Positions 11,410 to 22,839 of a DNA stretch of 64,000 nucleotides are shown here, piece after piece. A model generated the notes under the pieces. That model saw nothing but the letters and a program-made list of their open reading frames with translations, did no database searches and was not told the DNA's origin. The position numbers were made by a program, and so were the translations under genes. This stretch comes from Poecilobothrus nobilitatus (taxonomy: Eukaryota; Arthropoda; Insecta; Diptera; Dolichopodidae), in the NCBI GenBank assembly GCA_947095535.1, contig OX352773.1, positions 107,863,685 to 107,927,684 of the forward strand, in the 5' to 3' direction. How positions within the stretch are numbered: position 1 is the stretch's first letter; each line of letters begins with the position of its first letter.

Positions 11410-13218
11410 TTATTCTTCATCAATTTCCCAAATCTTTGTATTGCAATCCTGTCCAGTCGATACTAATGTTTTATCATTAAGCCAAACTAATCCAGTAATT
11501 TGGGATTGTGGATGAGCATTTTTTAATATTGTGTGTTTACTTGGATTATTAATATACCAAGCAATAATATTTGTATCCAATGAACCACTAGCAACCATGT
11601 TCGAATTCGGCGACCATGCAACACGATTTACTTTAGCATTGTGAAGACCCCATTCTTTATTGTGAGCTAATTTATATTCACTAACTTCATATAAAATTAC
11701 TTTTCGATTTGCATCACACGCTACTAAATATTTATTATCTGGTGAATATTGGCAATCAGTTATCGCTCCCAAATGTTCCAATTCAAGTTTTTGTTCTAAA
11801 GTTGTACCGTTCAAACCAAAAATGCGCAATTTTTGATCATCTGCTCCGATTGCGATTTCTAGAGTTTCTGAATTAATAGAAATACAATTTGATTCAAATT
11901 TACAAGGTAATGAATACGCAAGTTTATTATTTTTTACAACAATAATATGTTTTTGGCATGCAAGAACTATTATGCTTTGTGACTTAAGTATAGCTAATCC
12001 TCGTGGCTGTGAACCAAGTTTCACTACTACTTCAGTGTATATGTTTGTTTCGACATTTATTTGCCTTAAAGAATCATCAATACCACATGTATACATAAAA
12101 TTATCAAAGGAAGCGATACCATTCAATTGATTTCCATGGCCATTTCCCGCTACTTTCTGGTTAACTCCAGTTACAGGATGCCAGAATATTACAACACCAT
12201 CATGGCTTGCAGTATAAATTGAACTTTTATCTTCATTTAAAGCCAATACCGTTATAGGTTTGTTGTGGCCCTTTACAATATTGAGAGGTTTTTCGAAATT
12301 GCCAAGATCTAAATAATTAATTTTACCAGATAAGGACACAGATATAATATTTTCATTTTGCCATAAGCAGCTTACTTGCTGATCCTCAACCTCTTTACCC
12401 ATTACAAATTCTACAATCAGTTCTTTGGTTTCTATATTCCACAGTTTACAGGTTTTATCTCCAGAACATGTTAGTAACTGAGTACTGTCAGGTTTCCAAG
12501 CAACACCATATATTCCACCTTTATGTGCAGGACTCCCTATTTCGCTAATTAGCTCCGATGTTACTCCATCATATAAAAATACTCTTCCATCAAAACCTCC
12601 AGAAACAAAAAAAAAACCGTTCGGCGAATATTTTATGGCTTGCACGTACCGAGTGTGATCCGTTTTTGTCATTTTAAACTTAAAAGGTGGACCTTCAAAT
12701 ATTCCTATTGTATTATCTTCACTTCCTGTTACAATTCTGAAAGGTCTGCATGGTCTATAATCTACAGTATTAATAGCTTTAGATTGCCCGCTTATTTCTC
12801 CTACAGAGGTACCAGTATCAGCAAGAAAAACATGCCCAAATCGTTCTCTCCCCTCTCCAACAACCACAATTCTTTGACTGTCTGGAGACCATGCTATATC
12901 TTTAATCGCACCACCAAGAGGTTGAAACTCATTTTTCAGTAAATGTTCCTTATTTATGGTATCCCAAATTCGAATTTTGCCAGATTGATCTCCGGAAGCA
13001 ATATAAAATCCACTTGGCGAATATTTTGCAACATTAACTGCACAAGAATGTTCAGTATACACGTCTGATATAGCAGGATTATTTATATTACGAATAATAA
13101 CGGAATTTCCATTTGTATATAAAAAATTTTTCCCTTTTGGATCGCTGCCAAGTATTATCGGTTGTCCTCTTTGAGTTCTCGGTAAACTAGCAAATACATA
13201 CTTATTTGAAAATGGCAT
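11410..13218 (-). CDS. flr: Actin-interacting protein 1 (WDR1/AIP1, fly flare)
   Basis: The ORF encodes 602 residues without interruption, close to the usual AIP1 length. WD repeats run through the whole protein, with repeated GH...WD-type units such as SGKIRIWD, GDKTCKLWN, SHDGVVIFWHP and TGQDCNTKIWEID. Landmarks include PRTQRGQPI, DPKGKNFLYTNGNSVI, YTEHSCAVNVAKYSPSG and GEGRERFGHVF, which are conserved in fly flare. The family forms two seven-bladed propellers and helps cofilin disassemble actin filaments in the cytoplasm. The ATG sits in a good context (AACAATGCC). An ATATTTAG just upstream could be a splice acceptor, so a 5' UTR intron is likely and the first exon was not found. It is the only host gene recognised in the window. 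Confidence 0.96.
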   Translation of the reverse strand: MPFSNKYVFASLPRTQRGQPIILGSDPKGKNFLYTNGNSVIIRNINNPAISDVYTEHSCAVNVAKYSPSGFYIASGDQSGKIRIWDTINKEHLLKNEFQPLGGAIKDIAWSPDSQRIVVVGEGRERFGHVFLADTGTSVGEISGQSKAINTVDYRPCRPFRIVTGSEDNTIGIFEGPPFKFKMTKTDHTRYVQAIKYSPNGFFFVSGGFDGRVFLYDGVTSELISEIGSPAHKGGIYGVAWKPDSTQLLTCSGDKTCKLWNIETKELIVEFVMGKEVEDQQVSCLWQNENIISVSLSGKINYLDLGNFEKPLNIVKGHNKPITVLALNEDKSSIYTASHDGVVIFWHPVTGVNQKVAGNGHGNQLNGIASFDNFMYTCGIDDSLRQINVETNIYTEVVVKLGSQPRGLAILKSQSIIVLACQKHIIVVKNNKLAYSLPCKFESNCISINSETLEIAIGADDQKLRIFGLNGTTLEQKLELEHLGAITDCQYSPDNKYLVACDANRKVILYEVSEYKLAHNKEWGLHNAKVNRVAWSPNSNMVASGSLDTNIIAWYINNPSKHTILKNAHPQSQITGLVWLNDKTLVSTGQDCNTKIWEIDEE

Positions 13219-13814
13219 TGTTATTCCTAAATATAGCTAAACTTTTACTAAAAATGATTAATATTCTATAACCTCAGATTCACAAAAACCGGGCGACACC
13301 CAAATATGGTAAAAAGTTTGATATCTAAAAAATGTTAACTTATCTTATTTTCATTTAAATATATGTATTTTAATGATTTACTTACAAAATTTTCTAATAC
13401 TACTTTACACTTAATTATTAAATAAGCTTTTTATTGATGAAATAGACTTAATTTCTTCAGTATCTTAATTTTATATATAGAAGTCAATATATATCCAAAT
13501 AAGTACAAAATACAAATATAAAAAGCAGCTGAATCGACTATACATCAAATATCAATATCGTAGTATACTTGAATGACTTTAGATCTGATTTTATATTTGT
13601 GACTGGAATGAAATAAAACAGTACATACTTCCAATAGTATGAAAAATTATTCAACTTCCTTTTCCTTCAAATACTTACAATATATGTACATAATAAATAC
13701 ACTTATTTATCTGTCGTCATTCCTCGCATAAAAATAAAACACATCCATACATTGGTTTTACAATCCAACAAAATCAGTAAGTGACAACTTAATTTATAAC
13801 AGAATAGTATGGCA
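13219..13814. other. Upstream flank of the flare/WDR1 gene
   Basis: The region should contain the 5' UTR intron and perhaps the first exon and promoter of the gene. No TATA box, initiator or first exon could be assigned with confidence. Confidence 0.35.
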
Positions 13815-14464
13815 GGACTGCGTTTCGTTCCTAACTCTGTGGTGTTTATTTAACACTATGGCAGATAAAAGTCGGTTCGAAATGCCGATGTAAAGTATAA
13901 TAAAAAGTCTTATGTCACAAATATCGCTTCGAAACACCAGAATCGAGTTAATTGAGTTAATTTTTTTAATCTTACTCGTGAGGAGCGTTACAAATGTCAA
14001 AGGCTTGAAGTGTCATTTTTGTTTTGCCTTTTTTATGAAACGCCATTTAATTATTTTATTAAATTTTTGGAATTTTTCCTTATATAACAAACTTTGTAAA
14101 GTATATTTATTATATAATTTAATTAATAAATAAGAAAAGACACTTTTACTGGGGAAATTATTAATGATAATTATGTCATTAATAATAACCAAATCTTGGT
14201 TAGGAATAGCAGAAATTGTAGTAAATAAGAAGCAAAAAGTGTTATTAATTTTTAAAAACCAAACTAATATAAAATTTCACATTGGAAATTATTGTATGTA
14301 AGTATTTTTGAATAATAAAATTTGCAACTCATTGTTGCTACTTTGTATTAAATTCATCTATTTTAAATAAAACTGTTTATGTTTACTTGTTTATTATTCC
14401 CATATAATAAAGCATCCTATAAAAGCATTTTACTCTACTCGGAGTTAGAAACGAAACATACTCC
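13815..14464. mobile_element. Possible MITE with imperfect 25-bp ends
   Basis: GGACTGCGTTTCGTTCCTAA (13815-13834) is matched in inverse at 14445-14464, where the minus strand reads GGAGTATGTTTCGTTTCTAA, with about three quarters of positions equal over 25 bp. No target duplication was identified, so this is tentative. Confidence 0.3.
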
Positions 14465-14525
14465 AAATCTTTCCTATATAACATGACTACAGAGTGGCTT
14501 TTAGGCTAAAACAGTTTAAAACGTA

Positions 14526-14837
14526 AAGGCTGGTTTTCATGAGAAATTTCGTGGATATTATCGCAACTTTTGAAAGAGAAAAATATAGTGTATTACCAAT
14601 GGGAAAGATGGAGAAAAAAATATATACTCAGAAATATCGTTAATAAAATATTTCTCTAAAGAATTTATAGGCGATATTTAGCTAATTTATGGACGATAAA
14701 TAAAAGCAAAGCAAAATAAAAATATCGTTGAACAGTATTTTTATAGAGTTTTCTCTTTTACACACATGTCATTTTTGTATCTTCTGCTTATGCTCTAGCA
14801 TTTTCGTGAATATTTTTTTCTCATGAAAACCAGCCTT
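14526..14837. mobile_element. MITE with perfect terminal inverted repeats and TA target
   Basis: The ends AAGGCTGGTTTTCATGAG and CTCATGAAAACCAGCCTT are perfect inverted copies, and the match extends to 21 bp. TA dinucleotides flank both sides (14524-14525 and 14838-14839), as for Tc1/mariner-type insertion. The 312-bp interior has no ORF, so it would depend on a transposase elsewhere. Confidence 0.8.
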
Positions 14838-15097
14838 TAAGTAATTTTAAAAAGTTTTTTTTTTTTTATTGTTAAAAAAACGTTAAAAAGTTTTACAACT
14901 TTATCTCTCAAACTCTTCTAGATACCTATTTTTTAAACTAAAATTTTCAAAACCTCTTTTGAAAGAGAAATAGAAAAAGTTTTAACTACTAAACTAAAGT
15001 TTTTTTTATTAAAATTTTTTTAAATTAAACTAATTTTAAAAGTATAGAAAAGTGTTTTTTATTCTCTTAGTAGTGTTTGTTTAACGTTTTAAACAAC

Positions 15098-15776
15098 CGT
15101 GGTTAGACGTTAATGTTTTCTAAAATTCTCGTTTTTTTAATTCTCTTTCTTTCATCTTTTTTAAAATGATACGAATCTAAATTTTTTCAAGCGATGAAAA
15201 TTAATTCTTTAAAATATTTGTTCTAAATTTCATTTATAACTATTTAATTAATATGAATTTGTATTAAAATGTAATGCTACCTATATGCAAATAAAATTAT
15301 AGTAATAATAAATAAATAGGAAAATACAGAAATTTCTATTTTTCAGTTTCAAAAAAAGGGAAGACATGAAAATGTGACTCTTTTAGTATGAAAAAACAAT
15401 AAAAATATGGCATCTGTCATAGCAGTTTGTTAATTTTTTTTTGAAACCAAAAAATATAAATTTTTTATTTTGCCTCAACTTTTGTTCCAATTGTTATAAA
15501 ATTTCTTTTATACATGTTTTTGAAATTTATAGGTGTTAACAAATATGGTGGAACTTCGAAACTTTTTTGAAGTTCTAAACATTAAACAATTCGTTTTAAA
15601 AGAAACATTTTTTTATTATGCTCAGGCATAAAAATTTTCAAATAAATAAAATAAAAGCTTCAAAACAATGGATTTTTCTAATTTTTGCTTTCTATTTTTT
15701 AAACGCTTCAAAAAACTTATATTTTTGTTATGTTAAAAAAGTAGAAAAAGATAGAAGACATTGACGTCTAACCACC
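15098..15776. mobile_element. Candidate TIR element of about 0.68 kb
   Basis: The left end reads CGTGGTTAGACGTTAATGTT (15098-15117). The right end, read inverted from 15776, is GGTGGTTAGACGTCAATGTC, with the match running on through TTCTA. The interior is non-coding. No clear target duplication was seen, so the precise limits and family are open. Confidence 0.5.
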
Positions 15777-16249
15777 GCCGAAGAGTTTTTGAATTTAACC
15801 ACATTTTTTCAGTTATTTGTATGTTATATGTTATACATATACTTAAATTTTAAAAACATACGGCAAATAAATTTAATTTATCTGAACATGCCCTTATAAT
15901 AATTTTTAAATTGATTCATTGATTAACCAGTTAAAATGTTTTTTTTATAAAGCCACCGTAAATGTGAAAGGGATATAACTTGTTTATACTATTTGATTGA
16001 AATCGAATAGCAATATATGGTACTGAAATAAGTTTTTCCATAATAAATTTATATACCTATAGCCTCCTAGTGAAATATTTACCAATTGAGTTTCACTTCC
16101 GAATCATTTCACTTTATTTTTTGTTAGAAACAAAAATTCTTATTAATATCATCCATGATCCACTGCTTTACAATTTTATGTTCACGTGGTAAGTGCAACT
16201 ACTTATTGTAATAGGTATATTTTGATGAAAATATGTATAACCAGAAATT
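15777..16249. other. AT-rich intergenic sequence
   Basis: No ORF, RNA gene or repeat structure was recognised between the TIR element and the foldback. Confidence 0.4.
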
Positions 16250-17072
16250 AATATAGATAATGCAAGCAGAACAAAAAATGTCAATAAGAATTCTCGAAAT
16301 TTTTTCAGATTTTAAGTGCCCCATGTGCGCTCTAATTTTTTCCTATGCTTTTTTTCTATTTCTCAATAGTTCTTTTAAAAAAATACCCTCGTGAATATGT
16401 TCACCAGGGTATTTTTTTAGAAGAACTATTGTTCAATAAATTCTATTTTCATTTTAGATAGGTTAAATCATAAACTACATAAACTATATTTATGTAGTTT
16501 ATGGGTTAAATCATAACCTACATTAATTTTTAGAAGGCCTGGACATCGAAATACTTAAATGTGTTTGTGCAAATTGTAAATGTATTGTGAGAAAAAGCTT
16601 CCAAAATTGACATTTCATAAAGATTTTTTTGTTCTTTTCTGTTTTTGTTTTTGTTTAAGAAAAATGCCTATTTTTAACAATTTTCTTTTCGAGTTTTCGA
16701 TATGAAATATTTACCCAAACATGCCAAATTGTATATTAAAATAAAATTTGGAAATTTTTCTTTAACATACCAAAATTGCATACCAATGCATACCAATATT
16801 GTCTTTTATTCAAAGCCATTCTTCTAAAAAGAAGTTTTAAAGTTTTTCAAGAAAAAAAAAAAAAATTAATAAAGATATTTATCATGTATGTACCTACATA
16901 TCTAAAATTAAAATAGAATCAAATATTCACGAGGATATTTTTTTAAAAGAACTATTGAGAAAGAGAAAAAGGGCATAGGAAAAAATTAGAGAGCAAATGG
17001 GGCACTTGAAATCTGAAAAAATTTCGAGAATTGTTATTGACATTTTTTGTTCTGCTTGCGTTATCTATATAT
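16250..17072. mobile_element. Foldback-like structure with arms of about 150 bp
   Basis: The arms 16250-16405 and 16916-17072 are inverted copies about 90 percent alike by eye, both including GCAAGCAGAACAAAAAATGT or its complement. At the inner end of the left arm a second hairpin (16366-16431, arms AATAGTTCTTYTAAAAAAAT) joins. The loop holds a fragment of a THAP-element 5' end (16512 to about 16785) and a short perfect hairpin near 16472-16506. The right arm also occurs at 43250-43410, so the arm sequence is older than this structure. Confidence 0.65.
16512..16785 (+). mobile_element. Truncated THAP-element 5' end
   Basis: It starts with the terminal repeat CATAACCTACATTAATTTTT and follows the leader of the copy at 19068 until it diverges near 16775. 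It carries no coding sequence. Confidence 0.75.
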
Positions 17073-18290
17073 ATATATCATTTCTGTCTCTATGTAGTCT
17101 CTGATAGTAATCATATTATTAGCTGCTACAGTGGGGCTATCTTTGGTTATATCATGCAAGTAAGATTTTATATACTGCTGCACGTTGTAATCCACGGATG
17201 GCGCTGACTCTGTAGTAAAATAATAACAATAATAACAATAATAACAATAATAATAATAATAATAATAGTAATAATAATAATAGTAATAATAACAATAATT
17301 ATAATTATAATAATAATAGTAATAATAATAATAGCAGCTACAGTGGAGCCATCTTTGGTTATATCATGCAAGTAAGGTGTTATATACTACTGTAATCCAC
17401 TGATGGCGCTGACTCTGTAGTAAAATAATAATAATATTAATAAGAATACTAAATACCAATAATAGTAACCGCTACAGTGACAGTAGGGGTTGTCTTCAAT
17501 AATTACCTCATGTAGTTACTATATACTACTACTGTTGTTAGTATACTGTTGTTAGTAGTAAGTTACAACATCTGTTGTGACGGCTTTAGTCACTGTTAGC
17601 AAAATAGTAATAATAATAGGCGGATTAATTGTTTCCTTACAGTCCCACTCCCAATTCAATGTTTCCGTATCCATTTCCTATCCTTTCCTATCCCTACTCC
17701 CTAGCCAATATGCTGCGTTCGCAGGTAAGAGTTTCATCCCATTATATTGGCTAAAGAAGGAGGTGGGTTTAGTCAGTAAGAATTTGACACTACCAAGGGG
17801 GACATTCTTGGTGTCTTTGGAAGATTCCCACCTCCCTTGGGGGAAAAAAAACTAAAAAAGCTAGAGTCTTGAAATTAACACAAAATATTCTTACAACAAT
17901 TTGTAGGTTCCCTATTTTTTTTGGTTGAGATCCGACCAAAACTTTGGGTAGCTCTCGAACACCTAACTTTTAGATCCCCACATTTTTTTGAAATAGAGCC
18001 ATGCAATTTTAACTGTTGATAGATATCATAAAAATATTAATTTTATTATTAACAACTTTTTTCTGCAGCCCCACCCGTTTCGCTGCTACAAGCCCCTCAA
18101 ACTTTGAAAAAGCGCTATTTTTAAATGCATATATCTCATGTTCTGCTTAAGATTTTTTCAATCAGAAAACGCCATTCGACAGGTATTTTTTTTTCAATTT
18201 GTAAATTATATATTTTTTTTAAATTTAGTATTTTAATTTACCGTTATGTGAAAACTAAATTTCGCATGATTTTTCCACCTTCATAACTCC
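17073..18290. repeat. Composite repeat with (TAA)n and a hairpin module, copy 1
   Basis: This region is almost the same as 43411-44620. Units of GCTACAGTGG...CTGTAGTAAAATAATAA lie at about 17121-17220 and 17335-17425, separated by a (TAA/CAA)n microsatellite (17216-17335). They look like repeated 3' tails of a TAA-ending retroelement. A module of about 130 bp at 17722-17850 recurs at 44052-44180 and 35862-35998. The small ORFs here are likely chance products of the repeat. Confidence 0.7.
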
Positions 18291-18956
18291 GTTAACTCTG
18301 TTACTTCTTTTTTTCTTTTCTTCAAAATATTGTTGAAAAATAATTTTTTTATTGACATAAAGAAAAAACTTCAAACGTAATTTTTATATAAATTTTATAA
18401 TTTTTTATTATAATTAAAAATATAAAAACTTAGTTTGAACTAAAATATATTTACCAAATTTGCAGTACGATCTATTAGAAAGCTTTTAAATTATTTGGTT
18501 ATGTTCACTAATTTATTATAATTGTGTAAGTACTCTCATAATTTTTTGTGAGCGGCGATTTGAGATTTTTTAATTAAATGGCGGCGATATAAAATGCTAG
18601 AAAAAACCTGAAAATTTGATTGTGTTGAAAATATGTTGAAAATTTCAAGTTGAAAGTTGTTAGAATTTTAGTATGTTAAAAAAAATTTGAGAGTAATTTT
18701 TTGAGAGTATTAAATGGCGACGATATGAAATGCTAGAGAAAAACTAAAAATTTTATTTTGTTGGAAATATGTTAAAAATTTCGAGTTGAAAGCTGAAATT
18801 TTGGTATGTTAAAGAAAAATTTCCAAATTTTATTTTAATATACAATTTGGCAAGTTTGAGTAAATATTTCATATCGAAACCTCGAAAAAAATTTTCTCAC
18901 AATACATTTATAATTTCCACAAACACTTTTAAGTAATATTGATGTCCAGGTCGGTC
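18291..18956 (-). mobile_element. THAP-element 5' region facing left, outer end missing
   Basis: Read on the minus strand, the segment is the leader of a THAP element. Its last 26 bases are missing by comparison with the intact end at 59271, and it stops exactly where the next element starts at 18961. It contains the unoccupied site TTATTTGGTTA (18491-18501) that holds the LOA LINE in the paralogous copy at 44.8/58.8 kb. Confidence 0.7.
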
Positions 18957-18960
18957 CAGA

Positions 18961-19067
18961 CATAACCTACATTAATTTTTAGAAGGACTGGACATCGAAA
19001 TACTTAAATGTGTTTGTGCAAATTGTAAATGTATTGTGAGAAAAAGCTTCCAAAAATGACATTTCAT
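18961..19067 (+). mobile_element. THAP-element 5' end fragment, 107 bp
   Basis: It starts with the terminal repeat and breaks off at GACATTTCAT, where a second terminal repeat begins at 19068. It is head to head with the leftward end at 18956 and in tandem with the next element. Confidence 0.8.
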
Positions 19068-20031
19068 CATAACCTACATTAATTTTTAGAAGACCTGGAC
19101 ATTAAAATACTTAAATATGTTTGTGCAAATTGTAAATGTATTTTGAGAAAAAGCTTCCAAAAATGACATTTCATAAAGATTTTTTTGTTCTTTTCTGTTT
19201 TTGTTTATGTTTAAGAAAAATGCCGATTTTTAACAATTTTCTTTTCGAGTTTTCGATATGAAATATTTACCCAACATGCCAAATTGTATATTAAAATAAA
19301 ATTTGGAAATTTTTCTTTAACATACCAAAATTTCAGCTTTCAACTCGAAATTTTTAACATATTTTCAACAAAATAAAATTTTTAGTTTTTCTCTAGCATT
19401 TCATATCGTCGCTATTTAATACGCTCAAAAAATTATGAGAGTACACAATTATAATAAATTAGTGAACATAACCTAATAATTTAAAAGCTTTCTAATAGAT
19501 TGTACTGCAAATTTGGAAAATATATTTTAGTTCAAACTAAGTTTTTATATTTTTAATTATATTAAAAAATTATAAAATTTATATAAAAATAAAGTTTGAA
19601 GTTTTATCTTTATGTCAATCAAAAAATTAACTTTCAAATCATATTTTTCAGCAATATTTTAAAGAAAAGAAAAAAGAAGTACCAAATTCTGGTTAAGCAA
19701 TTTTCGTTTTTTTCTATACAGTCTATAAAAAAAAAATTATTGTAAATAGAATATTCATGTATTTACATGAAAGAGAATAATCTTTTTATGAATAAAATTT
19801 TAATTCCAATACTATTTGATAAGTATTAGAAAAAAATTAGGTAATATTTTATTTTAAATAACTCTAAATTTTAGTAATATTTTATTTTATGTAGTCATAT
19901 TTTTGTAGAGTTAAATTTTTGAATTGAATTATTATTTTTAAAAGATTTTATTGTATGAATACCTATTTAAAAAAATTAATTCAATTATTTAGTGCCTAAT
20001 ATTGCTTTTTTTAATAATTTCCTTAAATAAA

Positions 20032-20506
20032 GTGGGCCGAAAACATTCGGTTGTTGGGTATAAATCCAATTATAATAATAGCACGATATCTGTAGCTACT
20101 TTTAAATTTCCGGATAAAAAGCCTTTGAGAAGCTTAAAAGAGATTTGTACAAAGATCAGACTGGCAACCAAGAGCTTATAGTTCCAAATGTAAATTGCAT
20201 TTTTCAGAATCGTGGTTTAAATTAAATAATGATAAAAGTCCGCGTTTAATACCAGATGCAGTTCCAAGTATATTCACCAATTACTTGGTAAATTTAATAG
20301 AAACGAATGATAAAAACTTACGCGATGATAATATAATTTTAAATTTCTATAATTTAGTTTTAAATGTTAGTGAAAAAATAAATTTAAAATACTGGAAATT
20401 ATATAAAGGCCAAAATAATATTATTTTATATATTTTAATAGAAAATAATTACTTTAAATGTGATTTTAAATTTATAATAATAATTAATAACGAAATAGTA
20501 AAATAG
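20032..20506 (+). pseudogene. THAP-domain pseudogene with mutated zinc ligands
   Basis: The ORF part 20195-20506 contains the C-terminal half of the domain (LHFSES, AVPSIF) and the tail seen in the other copies. The CKLH pair is read just upstream in the same frame. The N-terminal part is in another frame, and there the two first zinc ligands read His and Tyr instead of Cys (KHSVVGYK). The start codon is also lost. It cannot make a functional finger. Confidence 0.8.
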
Positions 20507-20693
20507 TAAATAGTATTATTGACTAAATTAACCTTTTTGATATGAATCTATATATAGTTTTATATATAGTACCTATATATAGTTCGGACACAATCGTCAT
20601 TTCATTTTTCATTTTTGCCCACTCAAGATCTATTATTACTATCCGGTCGGAAAATATTGATTTTTGTGATATTTTTTTTGTTTTTTACTTTTT

Positions 20694-21720
20694 ATACCCT
20701 ACACATTAAGTATAGGGTATATTAACTTTGGTATGGTGTTTGTAACCACCAAAAGGAAGCGAGTTAGGTATAGACATGTATATATATTCTGAATCAGGAT
20801 CACCGCCGGAGTCGATTTAGCGATGTCCTAAATAACTCAAAAAATAATGATGCTATCTTGATGAAATTTATACTGTAGGTTAATAATGACTAAGGTAAGG
20901 CGGGGATTGTAAATGGGCGAAATCGGACCATGCATTCGAGTACCTCCCATACAACTTCCAAAACCTAATACGCATATTTTCGAAATTAATAAAGATAGAA
21001 ACTTAAAATTTTGTACGAGGGTGTGTTTTTCTGAATCCCTGATATCCCCAAAATTTGAGATGAAGTGGAGTGGTTGTTTGGGTATCTCCCAAACAACTCC
21101 CAAAACCGAACATGCATATCTTCGAAATTAATAAAGATAGGAACTTCAAATTTGATACGAGGGTGCTGTTTCCTAAATCCCTGATTTGCCTAAAATTTGA
21201 GATGAATTGGAGTGGTCGTTCGGGTTCCTCCCATACAACTCCCAAAACCGAACAAGCATATCTTCGAAATTAATAAAGACAGAAACTTCAAATTTGGTAC
21301 AAGGGTGTTGTTTCCTGAATCCCTGATTTGTCTAAAATTTAAGATGAATTAGAATGGTTGTTCGGGTATCTGCCACACAACTCCTAAGACCAAACAAGCA
21401 TATCTTCGAAATTAATAAATATATAAACTTGAAATTTGATATAAGAATGTTCTACCCTGTTGATGTCTCTAAAATTTGAAATGAATTGGGGTGGTGGTCC
21501 CCGTGCCTTCACACACTTCCTAAGACCTAACAATCATATTTTCGAATTTAATAAAGATAGAAACCTGAAATTTTGTACAAAGGTTGTAACAGCATTTATT
21601 TTTTTTAGCTTGTATTAAATACCTAACTAAAATAACTTATGGATTTTCAATTTAATTTGAATGTTTTAGGTGAAGGGTATAAATAAGTCGGTTGCATCGA
21701 CTTACTGTTATTTTTACTTG
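20694..21720 (+). mobile_element. DINE-1/INE-1-like Helentron derivative
   Basis: It begins TATACCCTACAC...AGGGTATATT, continues with AAAAGGAAGCG and ATATATATTCTGAATCAGG, then GAGTCGATTTAGCGATGTCC, the hallmark 5' block of Drosophila DINE-1. The middle has five diverged tandem units of about 140 bp, recognisable by AAATTAATAAAGATAGAAAC at about 20981, 21124, 21267, 21408 and 21547. It ends GGGTATAAATAAGTCG-GTTGCAT-CGACTTA, a hairpin placed like the 3' hairpin of DINE-1, followed by ACTTG before a T run. Comparison with 60770 shows the empty site GTTTTTTACTTTTTTTAATA. Confidence 0.75.
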
Positions 21721-22463
21721 TTTTAATATTGTTTTGTTGTAAATTAATTACTTTATTTTGTTTTATTAAATTTTATTTTAAATATATCATATTATTTAGT
21801 TAAAAAATTATTTATATATTATTTGTATGTATTAATATATTTTTTTTTATTATTTTAGTTTAAGGCCTAGTCTTCAGGCGATACCACTTTAAAAATAATC
21901 GCCATATCCCCTACCTCAAAGGAAAAGGCGAATAACTTATAATATTAATTTATTTTATTATAGTAATAAAAATTTTAAATAAGTTAACATAAATTAACTT
22001 ATTGTAAAAATAATTATATAGTTTATTTTTTCCACTTAATTTTATATGCATTCTAAAAAATTTACAATATTTATTAAAGCAAATCAATATTGCAATAAAA
22101 ATTAGTTTTCAACATTTTTTTTTGCTCAGTAATGTACCAAATTAATGCTCTTTTAAAAAGTTTTTAAGAAGCTTTTTTTTGTTGAAAAGAAGTTGGAAGA
22201 CATTTTTTAAAATGCATATTTATGAATGAAAATTTAAAATTTTTAAAAATTTCTTTTTACTAAAAAACGTAGAAAAGATGGAACTTTAATGCTCCCTTAG
22301 GACGAAATTAAAAAAAATCTGTAGTTTTTGTGTTATTTCCAGATTTCTAGGAGGACTACTATTTTTTTCCATAAGACTACGTGTATTTTTTTTGGAAAAA
22401 AGGACTACTATTTAGCTTTCCTCTCTCAATGTCCAGGCCTTCTAAAAATTAATGTAGGTTATG

Positions 22464-22839
22464 CACCATCAAATTAATAACATTTGTACATATGTATGTA
22501 CCTACATATATATGCATATATATTATATACATAGGTATCTCTTTTTTTATAAACATGTCCACATGTATGTATGTTAAGGTCGTCATCTTTCATATAAATA
22601 CAAATCTAAAAATTTATATCGCTACCTTAGTTGCAAAACTTTTATATGTTTAAAAATTATGAAAATTTTATATTATTTTTTCTAATATTTAGAATGCAAA
22701 AAAGAAATAATCGAAAAGTTGTCTTGTACCGGGTTGTCCAGTTAAGTCTGCAATGAATAATGTATTCACTAAATTTCCGACTTATGGAACCCCGAAATTT
22801 TACGAATAGTAAGAAAAAATGATTTACAAACAAAACATA
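22464..22839. other. Spacer between THAP element and transposase
   Basis: It contains ATGTATGTAC-type microsatellite sequence near 22490-22570 and no recognised gene. No THAP exon for the following transposase was found here. Confidence 0.4.

Larger units (their letters stand above)
19068..22463 (+). mobile_element. THAP element, non-autonomous P-superfamily type, with both ends
   Basis: Both ends carry the inverted repeat starting CATAACCTACATTAATTTTT, which is shared over about 38 bp. The element holds a broken THAP ORF (20032-20506), a DINE-1-like insert (20694-21720) and the conserved 3' block with GGCGATACCACTTTAAAAA at about 21876-21894. GGACTACTAT occurs twice near the 3' end, which could be subterminal transposase sites. 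There is no transposase core. Flanks show no clear 8-bp duplication, perhaps because the left flank is another element end. Confidence 0.8.

Noticed and set aside
17168..17371. Isoleucine-rich ORF (also 43491-43727)
   Set aside because: It is translation of a (TAA/CAA)n microsatellite on the minus strand.
17577..17855. 92-codon ORF with a longer counterpart at 43846-44202
   Set aside because: It lies in a duplicated repeat, lacks a known domain, and its sequence overlaps a hairpin module that elsewhere is not coding.
20682..21719. TTTTTACTT on both sides of the DINE-1-like insert as a 9-bp target duplication
   Set aside because: The ends fit a Helentron, which inserts without duplication; the right copy belongs to the conserved 3' tip ending ACTTG.
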